Positions 17,619 through 26,901 are shown, counted from the first letter of the stretch. The stretch: 64,000 bases of DNA from Vibrio rumoiensis (GCF_002218045.2 NZ_AP018685.1:744001-808000), one strand, 5' to 3'. Program-made: numbers and translations. The notes: generated by a model from the sequence alone, not told the origin.

Positions 17619-19202
17619 GTGAGTGCTATTTTGACCGACTTTTCTGCACGCCTTGAGCAAGTTGCTAGTAATCCAGACACGTTTAAGCAATTTGGACGCG
17701 GAATTGAGCGTGAAGCGTTACGTTATGATCTGAATGATCACCTTGCTTTAACTCCTCATCCTCAATCTTTAGGTTCGGCATTAACCAACCAATGGATTAC
17801 TACTGATTTTTCTGAGTCTTTACTTGAGTTTATTACTCCGGTTTCGAATGATGTCGATGTATTGCTACAGCAATTGAAAGATGTCCACCATTTTACCATG
17901 ACCAAAATGGGCGAAGAAAAACTGTGGCCGATGTCGATGCCTTGCTTTGTCAGTGATGAAAATAAAATACCATTGGCAGAATATGGCTCTTCAAATGTTG
18001 GTCGAATGAAAAACTTGTACCGCCAAGGTTTGAAGCATCGCTATGGAAGCCTGATGCAAATTATTTCGGGCGTTCACTTTAACTTTTCTTTCCCAGAAAG
18101 TTATTGGGACAGTTTATACGGTGAGCAAGACGAACAACAAAGAGCTGATGCTAAATCGGAAGATTACTTTGCTTTAATTCGAAACTATTATCGCTATGGT
18201 TGGATCATTCCATACCTATTTGGCGCGTCACCGGCACTGTGTCCTTCCTTTATTCAAGGTCGCGATATTGGTTTCGACTTTGAGACAATAGGTAAGACAC
18301 TTTACTTACCGTATGCCACTGCTTTGCGCTTGAGTGATTTAGGCTACACCAATAGTGCTCAAAGTGATTTACATATTGGCTTTAACAGTTTGCAAGAATA
18401 CTTAGACGGCTTAAATGCCGCGATGCACAAGCCTTCCGAACGATTTGCTAAGCTAGGCGTGAAAGTTGATGGCCAACATCGACAACTTAACAGCAATGTT
18501 TTGCAAATCGAGAATGAATTATACGCACCGATTCGACCTAAACGTGTGGCGAAAGAAGGTGAGAAACCATCAGAAGCCTTAAAGCGTGGTGGTGTTGAAT
18601 ATATTGAAGTCCGCTCATTAGACGTTAATCCATTTAGTTCAGTTGGCGTGTCAAAAGAGCAGGTACTATTTTTAGACCTATTCGTAACTTGGTGTGGCCT
18701 CAAAGAATCTGCACCAATGAAAGAGGGTGATCTAGAGTGCTGGCGCAGTAACTGGAACAATGTCATTTTGGAAGGTCGCAAGCCAGGTTTAGAATTTAAA
18801 CTATGTTGTGATCAAGAGCCGAATACACTGGTTCATTGGGGTAAACGAATGTTTGCTCAATTACAAGAAATTGCGGTTGAAATGGATAAAGCGCATGGTA
18901 GTAATGATTACCAATCGGTGTGTGATACATTAAGCGCGTGGATTGATGATCCTGAGTTAACCATTTCAGGACGTTTGCTGAATAATATTCGCCAAGCGGG
19001 TGGTATAGGTAAAGTAGGTTGTCAATTAGGTGAACAATACCGCGATGAATTATTGTCACATCAATACCAAGTCTATAATCAAGATATGATGGAAGCTGAG
19101 GTTATCCGTTCTCGCCAAGCTCAACAAGAGATAGAAAACGCTGACCAATTAAGTTTTGATGACTTTCTTGCAGATTATTTTTCTTACTTAGTGAAATCAT
19201 AA
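17619..19202 (+). CDS. gshA: Glutamate--cysteine ligase
   Basis: It catalyses the ATP-dependent first step of glutathione synthesis, joining glutamate and cysteine. The 527-residue protein is of the proteobacterial type 1 family: FGRGIEREALRY near the start, TTDFSESLLEFITP, MQIISGVHFNFSFP and YIEVRSLDVNPF in the core. E. coli GshA is 518 residues. GTG at 17619 gives the N-terminus MSAILTDFSARLEQ; a TTG four codons later is possible. The SLT lipoprotein gene begins one base after its stop. Confidence 0.97.
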   Translation: MSAILTDFSARLEQVASNPDTFKQFGRGIEREALRYDLNDHLALTPHPQSLGSALTNQWITTDFSESLLEFITPVSNDVDVLLQQLKDVHHFTMTKMGEEKLWPMSMPCFVSDENKIPLAEYGSSNVGRMKNLYRQGLKHRYGSLMQIISGVHFNFSFPESYWDSLYGEQDEQQRADAKSEDYFALIRNYYRYGWIIPYLFGASPALCPSFIQGRDIGFDFETIGKTLYLPYATALRLSDLGYTNSAQSDLHIGFNSLQEYLDGLNAAMHKPSERFAKLGVKVDGQHRQLNSNVLQIENELYAPIRPKRVAKEGEKPSEALKRGGVEYIEVRSLDVNPFSSVGVSKEQVLFLDLFVTWCGLKESAPMKEGDLECWRSNWNNVILEGRKPGLEFKLCCDQEPNTLVHWGKRMFAQLQEIAVEMDKAHGSNDYQSVCDTLSAWIDDPELTISGRLLNNIRQAGGIGKVGCQLGEQYRDELLSHQYQVYNQDMMEAEVIRSRQAQQEIENADQLSFDDFLADYFSYLVKS

Positions 19203-19203
19203 T

Positions 19204-19812
19204 ATGCAATTGATGCGGTTAATATCACTGAGTATTGTTGTAGCGAGTATTTTTCTGGCCGGCTGTGCGACGCCACCACCTAAAAATCAAAACAACATCT
19301 GTGATATTTTCCGCCAGTATCCAGATTGGTATGAAGATGCTTTAGATATGAATGATGAATTTGGTGTTCCCATTCAAATATCGATGGCATTTATGAAGCA
19401 AGAAAGCTCTTTTATTGGCGATGCAAAGCCGCCTCGTTACTACTTCTTAGGCTTCATACCTTGGGGCAGAGTGAGTAGCGCTTATGGCTATGCGCAAGCT
19501 CAAGATCCGGTTTGGTCTGAATATCAAGACGAAGTGAGTTCTTGGTCTTCAAGAGATGACTTTGGTGATGCCATTATGTTTATCGGTTGGTATATGGATG
19601 GTTCACAAAAGACTCTAGGTATTTCTAAGTGGGATGCTTATAGCCAATACCTTGCCTACCATGAAGGTCGTGGTGGGTTTAAACGCAAAACTTATGCTCA
19701 TAACCCTGCGTTAATCAAAGTTGCTCGTCGAGTCGAACAAACCGCAAAAAATTATGGCTGGCAATTGAAGAAGTGCCAAGCTGAACTGGAAGATAATCGC
19801 AGTTGGTTTTAA
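19204..19812 (+). CDS. Lipoprotein with lytic transglycosylase (SLT)-like domain
   Basis: A 202-residue protein with a lipoprotein signal (LAGC, Cys21), so probably membrane-anchored in the periplasm. After it comes an SLT/lysozyme-like core: FGVPIQISMAFMKQESSF with a candidate catalytic Glu67, then SAYGYAQAQDPVW, resembling the transglycosylase GxAQ motif, and AYHEGRGGF near the end. Peptidoglycan cleavage is the inferred role. It sits between gshA and luxS, with which it forms a tight run; a similar small lipoprotein gene occupies this place in other Vibrio genomes. Confidence 0.8.
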   Translation: MQLMRLISLSIVVASIFLAGCATPPPKNQNNICDIFRQYPDWYEDALDMNDEFGVPIQISMAFMKQESSFIGDAKPPRYYFLGFIPWGRVSSAYGYAQAQDPVWSEYQDEVSSWSSRDDFGDAIMFIGWYMDGSQKTLGISKWDAYSQYLAYHEGRGGFKRKTYAHNPALIKVARRVEQTAKNYGWQLKKCQAELEDNRSWF

Positions 19813-19844
19813 GCTTGCTGTGAGTACAATTAGGAGAAAAAGGC

Positions 19845-20363
19845 ATGCCTTTACTAGATAGTTTTACCGTTGATCATACTCGTATGAACGCTCCAGCGGT
19901 TCGTGTTGCAAAGACAATGCAAACGCCAAAAGGCGATACGATCACTGTGTTTGATTTACGCTTTTGCATCCCGAACAAAGATATTTTATCTGAGAAAGGG
20001 ATCCATACGTTAGAGCACTTATACGCCGGTTTCATGCGCGCACACTTAAATGGTAACAACGTTGAAATCATTGATATTTCACCTATGGGCTGTCGCACTG
20101 GCTTTTACATGAGCTTAATTGGCACCCCAAGCGAACAACAAGTTGCTGATGCATGGCTAGCGGCGATGCAAGATGTGATAAAAGTGGAAGACCAAAATAA
20201 GATCCCTGAGCTAAATGAATATCAGTGCGGTACTTATTCAATGCACTCTTTAAATGAAGCGCAAGATATCGCGAAAAACATCATTGCTGCAGGCATTCAA
20301 GTGAACAAAAATGATGAACTTGCGTTACCAGAAAGCATGCTACAAGAGCTTAAAGTAGACTAG
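19845..20363 (+). CDS. luxS: S-ribosylhomocysteine lyase (AI-2 synthase) LuxS
   Basis: LuxS cleaves S-ribosylhomocysteine to homocysteine and DPD, the precursor of the quorum signal AI-2. The 172-residue protein has the metal-binding HTLEH (residues 54-58), the catalytic Cys83 in PMGCRTGF, and the second metal-site cysteine in QCGTYSMH (about residue 128). A good AGGAG ribosome-binding site precedes the ATG. It is last in a run with gshA and the lipoprotein gene, and ends at a strong hairpin. Confidence 0.98.
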   Translation: MPLLDSFTVDHTRMNAPAVRVAKTMQTPKGDTITVFDLRFCIPNKDILSEKGIHTLEHLYAGFMRAHLNGNNVEIIDISPMGCRTGFYMSLIGTPSEQQVADAWLAAMQDVIKVEDQNKIPELNEYQCGTYSMHSLNEAQDIAKNIIAAGIQVNKNDELALPESMLQELKVD

Positions 20364-20434
20364 TTGCGTATTTCGAGTCTTGGGCAACTTCGCTGCTCAT
20401 GCCTTTAAGTTAAGGTAATCACGTCTCTTATTTA

Positions 20435-20478
20435 AAAACAGCCCTTAACTTATTCAAGTTAAGGGCTGTTTTTTTTAT
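20435..20478. terminator. Bidirectional terminator between luxS and corB-like gene
   Basis: A 17-bp perfect stem (arms 20435-20451 and 20456-20472, centred on GCCCTTAACTT) with a 4-base loop carries T runs in both directions, so it can end luxS on the plus strand and the convergent minus-strand gene. Confidence 0.9.
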
Positions 20479-20489
20479 GGGCTAGTACC

Positions 20490-20530
20490 CGAGATACGAG
20501 CAGTGAAGCGCCCGAATTACGAGTAACGCG
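20490..20530. repeat. CGAG-rich intergenic repeat, copy 1
   Basis: A short tract with repeated CGAG words (CGAGATACGAGCAG, then GAAGCGCCCGA and ACGAGTAACGCG) lies between convergent genes. Similar tracts occur at 26902-27047, 33030-33065 and 49927-50053, and a simple-sequence relative is at 60393-60440. Confidence 0.6.
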
Positions 20531-20531
20531 A

Positions 20532-21815
20532 TTAATGTACTTTCTTCGGTTTCTTCTTCGAAGGGTAGACTTTCACTAACTTGATCTTGTTCTCGGCGAT
20601 TTCGATTAATTCCATCTTGTGGTTGGCCACTTCAATGCTGAGGTAGCTTTCTGGAATATCTTCTAAATGTTCTAGCACTAAGCCGTTGAGAGTTCGAGGA
20701 CCATCAGTGGGCAGTTTCCAATTCAAGCCTTTGTTAATATCGCGGATATTAGCACTGCCTTCAATCAGGTAACTACCATCGCTTTGCGGTGTGATTTCAT
20801 CAGCAAGGCTTGGAGACATTGAGGTGGTAAATTCACCGACAATTTCCTCAAGAATATCTTCTAGCGTAATTAAACCGATAATATCGCCATATTCATCAAC
20901 GATCATACCAATGCGTTCTTTATTACGTTGGAACTTCAGTAATTGAACGTTAAGTGGTGTCGCTTCTGGAATAAAGTAAACTTCATCAGCGGCACGCAAT
21001 AATGTTTCTTTATTGAACTCATTCTTTTCTAGCATTAATCGGTAAGCTTTACGCAGACGCAACATGCCAACGACTTCGTCGATTTGGTCTCGGTATAGAA
21101 CTACTCGCCCATGAGCGGAGTGCGTCAATTGGCGAACAATCGACTTCCAATCATCATTGATGTCGATACCGGTGATTTCATTACGCGGCACCATGATGTC
21201 ATTTACAGTGACGTGCTCTAAATCCAGAATAGAGATCAGCATATCTTGGTGACGACGAGGGATTAAGCTTCCTGCTTCATTCACTACGGTACGTAATTCT
21301 TCAGAGCTTAATGGATCGCCAGTGGAGTCTTCCGCTCTGACTCCGAGTAAACGTAATAACCCATTGGTAATTAGATTCACTAAAATAACCAGAGGGGATA
21401 GCACTTTCATTAATATGCGAAGTAGGATACTGCTGGCATAGGATACGCGCTCAGGGTAAAGCGCAGCGAGTGTTTTAGGAGTAATTTCGGCAAATACGAG
21501 AATGACTAAAGTGAGTACACCTGTTGCAATCGCCACCCCATAATCACCATATAGGCGCATACCGATAATGGTAGCAATTGCCGATGCAAGGATGTTGACG
21601 AGGTTATTACCAATTAGGATTAAACCAATAAGGCGGTCTGGTCGTTCAAGTAGGGATTCAACCCGTTTTGCACCTTTATGGCCTTGGCTTGCAAGATGTC
21701 GTAACCGATAACGGTTTAGTGCCATCATGCCGGTTTCTGAGCTAGAGAAATAAGCAGAAATGAGGATAAGTATTGCTAGTAGGGCAAACAACAGCCCCGT
21801 TGATATTTCACCCAA
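20532..21815 (-). CDS. CNNM/CorB family membrane protein (HlyC/CorC family, YfjD-like)
   Basis: A 427-residue protein in the usual order: an N-terminal DUF21 membrane domain with about four helices (SSSETGMMALNRYRLRHL; LIGNNLVNILASAIAT), two CBS domains (around NDIMVPRNEITGIDIN and GDIIGLITLEDILEEIVGEF), and a C-terminal CorC/HlyC domain. It matches E. coli YfjD/CorB very well. CNNM proteins are associated with Mg2+ transport and resistance; the actual role here is inferred. TTG at 21815 is the only suitable start, with AGGA about 11 bases upstream. It lies downstream of ypjD on the same strand. Confidence 0.9.
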   Translation of the reverse strand: MGEISTGLLFALLAILILISAYFSSSETGMMALNRYRLRHLASQGHKGAKRVESLLERPDRLIGLILIGNNLVNILASAIATIIGMRLYGDYGVAIATGVLTLVILVFAEITPKTLAALYPERVSYASSILLRILMKVLSPLVILVNLITNGLLRLLGVRAEDSTGDPLSSEELRTVVNEAGSLIPRRHQDMLISILDLEHVTVNDIMVPRNEITGIDINDDWKSIVRQLTHSAHGRVVLYRDQIDEVVGMLRLRKAYRLMLEKNEFNKETLLRAADEVYFIPEATPLNVQLLKFQRNKERIGMIVDEYGDIIGLITLEDILEEIVGEFTTSMSPSLADEITPQSDGSYLIEGSANIRDINKGLNWKLPTDGPRTLNGLVLEHLEDIPESYLSIEVANHKMELIEIAENKIKLVKVYPSKKKPKKVH

Positions 21816-21938
21816 ACTTAGGTTTTCCTTTGATAATTATAATTAGGCTCAAATTACCCATATGATAATTTGAAGATAGCAGTTATGACGAAATCTCATT
21901 ACCCTGTCAATAGATAGGGATAATTAAGTTAATACAAA

Positions 21939-22742
21939 TTAGTTTAAAATTATTTCTCTTACAAAACGGCTACCGAAATAGGCAAGCGTCAATAAGCTAG
22001 TACCGGTAATCGATAACCACAGCACTCTTTTACCACGCCAACCTTGCTGGTAATGACCCCATAATAAAATGCAGTATAAAATCCAAGCAATAAACGATAA
22101 AACACTTTTATGGGCATTCGGTGGTGAGAACATACCTTCAGTGTAGATTGCACCAGTAATGAGTGTCGCCGTTAACAGTATCGTGCCAATCAATATAACC
22201 TTGAAAAGATGCCTTTCCACCATCATTAAAGGAGGGAGGTTCGGGTTAATGATTAATGATTTTTTGCTTTTAAGTTGATGGTCAAGCCAAGCTAATTGTA
22301 AGGCAAACAAGGCACCAATGGTTAATGTGGAATACGCAAATAGTGCAATGGTGATATGAACTAATAATTCTATCTTCCCTTCGAAATGAGTAATGAAGGT
22401 ACTAGGTAAAAAGTTTGCTGCGCAAAGGTTGATAGCCGCAAAGCTATATACGACCGGTAATAAAAACCAAAGTCGGGTCTTCCACATTGAAATGGTTAGC
22501 ACAAAGCAAATAATAAAACCGATAAGAGAGGCGACATTTAGGATGCTCATATTCTGCCCATTGGGGTTAAAGATGAGATCGCTGATAAGCCAGCCATGAG
22601 TAGCAATAGCTAAAATCGCTAAACTAAATACTAATTGAATTCTGATGCCAGAACGGTGCACAAGCCCTGGGACGATCATACAAGTCGCCATGAAATAGAA
22701 AATAACAGCAATGATTGAAAGTAAGTTTTCCATGTTACTCAT
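21939..22742 (-). CDS. ypjD: YpjD family inner-membrane protein (cytochrome c assembly domain)
   Basis: A 267-residue integral membrane protein with about eight hydrophobic segments, of the cytochrome c assembly (CcmC/CcsA-like) family; E. coli ypjD, next to ffh, is the counterpart. Conserved histidines lie in LLVHITIALFAYSTLTIG and in SVLSFIAWILYCILLWGH. Heme handling is suggested by the family but unproven. Starts at 22742 or 22733 are both possible. Divergent ffh is the neighbour. Confidence 0.85.
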   Translation of the reverse strand: MSNMENLLSIIAVIFYFMATCMIVPGLVHRSGIRIQLVFSLAILAIATHGWLISDLIFNPNGQNMSILNVASLIGFIICFVLTISMWKTRLWFLLPVVYSFAAINLCAANFLPSTFITHFEGKIELLVHITIALFAYSTLTIGALFALQLAWLDHQLKSKKSLIINPNLPPLMMVERHLFKVILIGTILLTATLITGAIYTEGMFSPPNAHKSVLSFIAWILYCILLWGHYQQGWRGKRVLWLSITGTSLLTLAYFGSRFVREIILN

Positions 22743-22918
22743 TAAAAAAATCCATCAGGTAGGTGATTATAACTCTTATGTGTTGCAGGGGCTATTTATC
22801 GTTTATATAACCAATTAACCCTATGATACTACCACTTTAATAAGATGAATTGGCCTTCATCACAGAAGAAAAAATAGCCAACAATAGGAAAGTCAGTGAA
22901 ACATCGAGCTTGCATCGT

Positions 22919-22924
22919 TATACT
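22919..22924 (+). promoter_or_regulatory. Candidate ffh promoter -10
   Basis: In the 302-base gap between divergent ypjD and ffh, TATACT (22919-22924) is preceded at 17 bases by GTGAAA, a weak -35. This is the best promoter-like pair I see there. The rest of the gap (22743-23044) shows nothing else I can name. Confidence 0.35.
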
Positions 22925-23044
22925 GTCTGGTACTAGAGCGCCGAATGGCCCAATTTCATTTGAGCAAAAGGCTGAAATATCTCTGCGTTGTCAGTGCCTT
23001 CGTTCAGCTTTTTCAATAAAACTTATGTTTATTTAGGCAAAATC

Positions 23045-24424
23045 ATGTTTGATAATTTAACCGAAAGACTATCCAGTACGCTGAAAAATATTAGCGGTAA
23101 AGGTCGATTAACAGAAGATAACATCAAAGATACTTTGCGCGAAGTGCGTATGGCACTGCTTGAAGCGGATGTTGCTTTACCTGTTGTTCGTGACTTTGTA
23201 AAACAAGTGAAAGAACGAGCCGTAGGCATTGAAGTTTCTAAATCTTTAACGCCAGGTCAAGAGTTCATCAAAATCGTTCAAGCTGAACTTGAATCGGTGA
23301 TGGGTGAATCGAATGAAGCATTGAACCTTGCCGCTCAACCGCCAGCCGTTATTTTAATGGCGGGCTTACAAGGTGCGGGTAAAACGACCAGTGTTGGTAA
23401 GCTGTCAAAATTATTGACAGAGCGTGATAAGAAAAAAGTATTGGTTGTTTCTGCCGACGTTTATCGCCCAGCCGCGATCAAACAGCTTGAAACATTGGCG
23501 GCTGAAGTCGGTACCGATTTTTTCCCATCGAGCGCTGATCAAAAACCGATTGATATTGCGAATGCCGCGATTGATCACGCGAAGAAGAAATTCTATGACG
23601 TTGTGATCCTTGATACCGCCGGCCGTTTAGCCATTGATGAAGATATGATGGCGGAGATCAAAGATCTTCATAACGCTATTAATCCGGTTGAAACGCTATT
23701 TGTCGTCGATGCGATGACTGGTCAAGATGCGGCGAATACGGCAAAAGCCTTTGGTGATGCGCTGCCATTAACCGGTGTCATTTTAACCAAAGTCGATGGT
23801 GATGCTCGAGGCGGTGCCGCTTTATCGGTTCGTCACATCACGGGCAAACCAATCAAATTCTTAGGTGTTGGTGAAAAGACCGATGCATTAGAAGCTTTCC
23901 ATCCAGATCGTGTCGCTTCACGTATTCTTGGCATGGGCGATGTACTTTCTCTTATTGAAGATTTAGAGAGAAATGTCGATAAAGCTAAAGCCGAAAAAAT
24001 GGCGAAAAAGTTTAAGCAGAAAAAAGGCTTTGATTTAGAAGATTTCCGTGAACAACTTGGCCAAATGAAAAATATGGGCGGTATGGCTGGCATGATGAAC
24101 AAATTGCCAGGTATGGGGAATTTACCTGCCAATGTAAAAGATAAAGTTGACGATAAAATGTTCACCCAGATGGAAGCGATGATTAATTCGATGACCATGA
24201 AAGAGCGTGAACACCCTGAGTTAATCAAAGGCTCTCGCAAAAAACGTATCGCCGCAGGGTCTGGTACACAGGTACAAGACGTAAACCGCATGCTAAAACA
24301 ATTCACTCAAATGCAGAAGATGATGAAGAAAATGCAAAAAGGTGGCATGAAAGGCATGATGCGTAATATGCAAGGCATGATGGGCGGCGGTGGAATGGGA
24401 GGAATGGGCGGCTTTGGTCGTTAA
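23045..24424 (+). CDS. ffh: Signal recognition particle protein Ffh
   Basis: This GTPase binds 4.5S RNA and signal sequences and delivers nascent membrane proteins to FtsY. ATG at 23045 gives 459 residues and the family N-terminus MFDNLTERLSSTLKNISGKG; an upstream in-frame extension to 22988 is not conserved. The N domain is followed by the G domain with G1 GLQGAGKTT (about residues 106-114), DTAGR and TKVDGDARGG, then the methionine-rich M domain with the RNA-binding GSRKKRIAAGSG and a Met/Gly-rich tail. Confidence 0.98.
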   Translation: MFDNLTERLSSTLKNISGKGRLTEDNIKDTLREVRMALLEADVALPVVRDFVKQVKERAVGIEVSKSLTPGQEFIKIVQAELESVMGESNEALNLAAQPPAVILMAGLQGAGKTTSVGKLSKLLTERDKKKVLVVSADVYRPAAIKQLETLAAEVGTDFFPSSADQKPIDIANAAIDHAKKKFYDVVILDTAGRLAIDEDMMAEIKDLHNAINPVETLFVVDAMTGQDAANTAKAFGDALPLTGVILTKVDGDARGGAALSVRHITGKPIKFLGVGEKTDALEAFHPDRVASRILGMGDVLSLIEDLERNVDKAKAEKMAKKFKQKKGFDLEDFREQLGQMKNMGGMAGMMNKLPGMGNLPANVKDKVDDKMFTQMEAMINSMTMKEREHPELIKGSRKKRIAAGSGTQVQDVNRMLKQFTQMQKMMKKMQKGGMKGMMRNMQGMMGGGGMGGMGGFGR

Positions 24425-24522
24425 ATCTATTGCACCTAAATGCGTTCCGTGACATGAAGTGTTAACTCTGTCACACTTCAATGCTGAGTGAAACTTCACC
24501 AGAATTGATGACAAAAATACCG

Positions 24523-24678
24523 ATACCTAAGTAACTTCAAGGTGCGAGTGTCAGCAAGAATAAAAAAGCTTTATGCTTCGTCAGATTGATTTGAAAGAAG
24601 TCTTTCCTTCGTCAATCTTCCTTGCCTAAAGATTTGGATGATAGCTCTGATTTCTGCATTTTGAAGTCACTTAGGTAT
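24523..24678. repeat. MITE-like palindromic repeat element, copy A (156 bp)
   Basis: The element is bounded by near-perfect 18-base terminal inverted repeats: ATACCTAAGTAACTTCAA (24523-24540) and TTGAAGTCACTTAGGTAT (24661-24678), with 17 of 18 positions complementary. The inside shares long blocks with copy B (37242-37523), such as GTCAGATTGNTTTGAAA and TTTGGATGATAGCTCTGA. Copy A looks like an internally deleted version. No coding frame inside. It ends eight bases before the -35 of the candidate rpsP promoter. Confidence 0.8.
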
Positions 24679-24685
24679 AAAGCCC

Positions 24686-24713
24686 TTGCATTGACTCTGA
24701 ATAAGAGTAAAAT
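24686..24713 (+). promoter_or_regulatory. Candidate promoter of the rpsP-rimM-trmD-rplS operon
   Basis: TTGCAT (24686-24691), a 16-base spacer and TAAAAT (24708-24713) form a promoter-like pair, followed by a GC-rich discriminator (TCGGGGG). The transcript would start near 24720 and carry a leader of about 105 bases that can fold: GCCCCAA (24738-24744) pairs with TTGGGGC (24786-24792), enclosing CTCAA/TTGAG (24757-24771). Confidence 0.5.
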
Positions 24714-24825
24714 TCGGGGGCTTTATTTTGGCACGAGGCCCCAAGTCGTTTTGCTCCTCAATTTATTTGAGTGACGAAACTATATTTGGGGCTAATTTAA
24801 TTATTGAGAAAGCAAAGAGGACGAC

Positions 24826-25074
24826 ATGGTAACCATTCGTTTGGCACGTCACGGCGCTAAAAAGCGTCCATTTTATCAAATCGTTGTAGCTGACAGCCGT
24901 TGCGCAGCAACTGGTCGCTACATTGAAAACGTAGGTTTCTTTAACCCTACAGCTCAAGGTCAAGAAGAAGGTCTTCGTTTAGACCTAGATCGCGTTAACC
25001 ACTGGGTTGGTCAAGGCGCATCTGTATCTGACCGTGTTGCTAAACTAGTTAAAGACGCTCAAAAAGCGGCTTAA
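24826..25074 (+). CDS. rpsP: 30S ribosomal protein S16 (bS16)
   Basis: This small-subunit protein is needed for 16S rRNA folding and assembly. The 82-residue sequence opens MVTIRLARHGAKKRPFYQIVVAD and contains RYIENVGFFNP, the family signature. An AGAGG ribosome-binding site precedes the ATG. It is first in the conserved rpsP-rimM-trmD-rplS operon. Confidence 0.99.
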   Translation: MVTIRLARHGAKKRPFYQIVVADSRCAATGRYIENVGFFNPTAQGQEEGLRLDLDRVNHWVGQGASVSDRVAKLVKDAQKAA

Positions 25075-25116
25075 TTATTAGCACATTAGTAGTTGTAAAG
25101 GTTAAGGGTTAAAACA

Positions 25117-25650
25117 ATGAGTGAACAGCAAAACGAAAAAATTGTTGTAGGTAAGCTTGGTTCTTCTTACGGCATTCGTGGTTGGCTTAAAGTTTTTTCC
25201 TATACCGATAACGGCGAAAGTATTTTTGAGTACACCCCTTGGTTTATTAAACAAAAGGGTCAATTGGTTCAATATAAAGTCGAAAGCTGGAAGCGCCATA
25301 ATAATGGTTATGTCTGTAAGCTTGAAGGCATTGATGTTCGCGAAGAAGCGCAATTGTACGCTAACGTTGAAATCTTAATTGATCCAATCGCACTACCAGA
25401 ACTGTCAGAAGAAGAATTCTACTGGCGTGAGTTGTTTGGTATGCAAGTTTACACAACCCAAGGCTATCACTTAGGTGAAGTTACGGATTTGATGGAAACT
25501 GGCTCAAATGATGTTTTAGTAGTAAAAGCGAACTTAAAAGATGCTTTTGGCCAAAAGGAACGATTAATTCCGTTTCTTGAAGAGCAAGTGATCAAAAACG
25601 TTGATCGCACAGCTCAACGGATCGAAGTTGACTGGGATCCTGGATTCTAG
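25117..25650 (+). CDS. rimM: Ribosome maturation factor RimM
   Basis: RimM binds S19 and assists maturation of the 30S head. The 177-residue protein has the N-terminal RimM domain (VVGKLGSSYGIRGWLKVFSYT) and a C-terminal PRC barrel (FYWRELFGMQVYTTQGYHLG). It lies 42 bases after rpsP and 28 before trmD, in the standard order. Confidence 0.98.
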   Translation: MSEQQNEKIVVGKLGSSYGIRGWLKVFSYTDNGESIFEYTPWFIKQKGQLVQYKVESWKRHNNGYVCKLEGIDVREEAQLYANVEILIDPIALPELSEEEFYWRELFGMQVYTTQGYHLGEVTDLMETGSNDVLVVKANLKDAFGQKERLIPFLEEQVIKNVDRTAQRIEVDWDPGF

Positions 25651-25678
25651 ACACCCAACAAGATAAGCGAGAAACACA

Positions 25679-26440
25679 ATGTGGATTGGCATTATTAGCC
25701 TGTTTCCCGACATGTTCCGAGCCGTTTCTGAGTTTGGTGTTACTGGTCAAGCGGTTAAAAAAGGTCTTTTATCATTAGAGTCTTGGAATCCTCGAGATTT
25801 CACTCATGATAAGCATCGCACTGTTGATGATAGACCTTACGGTGGTGGCCCTGGCATGTTGATGATGGTTCAGCCTTTGAGCGATGCCATTAACGCAGCC
25901 AAGCAAGCTTCACCGGGTAAGGCGAAAGTCATCTACTTATCTCCTCAAGGTCGTAAACTTGACCAAGCTGGAGTAGAAGAATTAGCCACTAATGAGAATT
26001 TGATTCTTATTTGTGGTCGATACGAAGGAGTAGATGAACGTATTATTGAATCTTATGTTGACGAAGAATGGTCGATTGGAGATTTTGTAATGACGGGTGG
26101 GGAAATCCCAGCTATGACGTTAATTGATTCGGTGTCTCGGTTTGTTCCGGGAGTACTTGGGGATTTTGCGTCAGCAGAGGAAGATTCTTTTGCTAATGGC
26201 TTACTGGATTGTCCACACTACACACGTCCTGAAGTGTTAAACCAAAAAACAGTGCCAAGTGTGCTGACTTCTGGAAATCACGAGGATATTCGTCGCTGGC
26301 GATTAAAACAATCGCTAGGCCGTACTTGGCTTAGAAGACCAGAGCTTCTGGAAAACCTAGCTCTGACTGACGAACAGGAACAATTGCTGGCGCAGTTCAT
26401 TAGTGAACAGCGGTCTTTGAAAAAAGATAGAAGCAACTAG
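25679..26440 (+). CDS. trmD: tRNA (guanine-N1)-methyltransferase TrmD
   Basis: TrmD methylates G37 next to the anticodon using S-adenosylmethionine, preventing +1 frameshifting. The 253-residue SPOUT-fold protein starts MWIGIISLFPDMF, has YGGGPGMLMM (about residues 54-63), the cofactor-binding knot around LICGRYEGVDERI and GDFVMTGGE (about 133-141). Operon context is conserved. Confidence 0.99.
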   Translation: MWIGIISLFPDMFRAVSEFGVTGQAVKKGLLSLESWNPRDFTHDKHRTVDDRPYGGGPGMLMMVQPLSDAINAAKQASPGKAKVIYLSPQGRKLDQAGVEELATNENLILICGRYEGVDERIIESYVDEEWSIGDFVMTGGEIPAMTLIDSVSRFVPGVLGDFASAEEDSFANGLLDCPHYTRPEVLNQKTVPSVLTSGNHEDIRRWRLKQSLGRTWLRRPELLENLALTDEQEQLLAQFISEQRSLKKDRSN

Positions 26441-26481
26441 CCTAATAAATTTAGTATCAGTTTAATCTAGGAAATAGACAC

Positions 26482-26835
26482 ATGAGTAATATCATCAAGG
26501 CTCTTGAAGAAGAGCAAATGAAACAAAACATCCCTGCATTTGCACCAGGTGATACTGTTGTAGTTCAGGTTAAAGTTAAAGAAGGCGACCGTGAGCGTCT
26601 ACAGGCATTCGAAGGCGTAGTTATCGCTAAGCGTAACCGTGGTCTTCACTCAGCATTTACTGTTCGTAAAATTTCGAACGGCGAAGGTGTTGAGCGTGCT
26701 TTCCAAACTCACTCTCCAATGGTTGATAGCATTGAAGTTAAGCGTCGTGGTGCAGTACGTCGTGCCAAGTTGTACTACCTACGTGAGCGTTCTGGTAAGT
26801 CAGCTCGTATCAAAGAGAAGCTGGCTAAGAAGTAA
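26482..26835 (+). CDS. rplS: 50S ribosomal protein L19 (bL19)
   Basis: This large-subunit protein lies at the subunit interface. The 117-residue sequence contains FAPGDTVVVQVKVKEGDRER, RNRGLHSAFTVRKIS and the basic C-terminus LYYLRERSGKSARIKEKL, all typical. It is last in the rpsP operon and is followed by a strong terminator. Confidence 0.99.
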   Translation: MSNIIKALEEEQMKQNIPAFAPGDTVVVQVKVKEGDRERLQAFEGVVIAKRNRGLHSAFTVRKISNGEGVERAFQTHSPMVDSIEVKRRGAVRRAKLYYLRERSGKSARIKEKLAKK

Positions 26836-26857
26836 CGCACGCAGCGTTCTCATAGAT

Positions 26858-26887
26858 AAAACGGGTCCCAATTGGGGCCCGTTTTTT
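26858..26887 (+). terminator. rplS operon terminator
   Basis: AAACGGG-T-CCC pairs with GGG-G-CCCGTTT around an AATT loop (26858-26883), followed by a run of seven Ts. Confidence 0.9.
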
Positions 26888-26901
26888 TATAGGTAAAAGG
26901 A

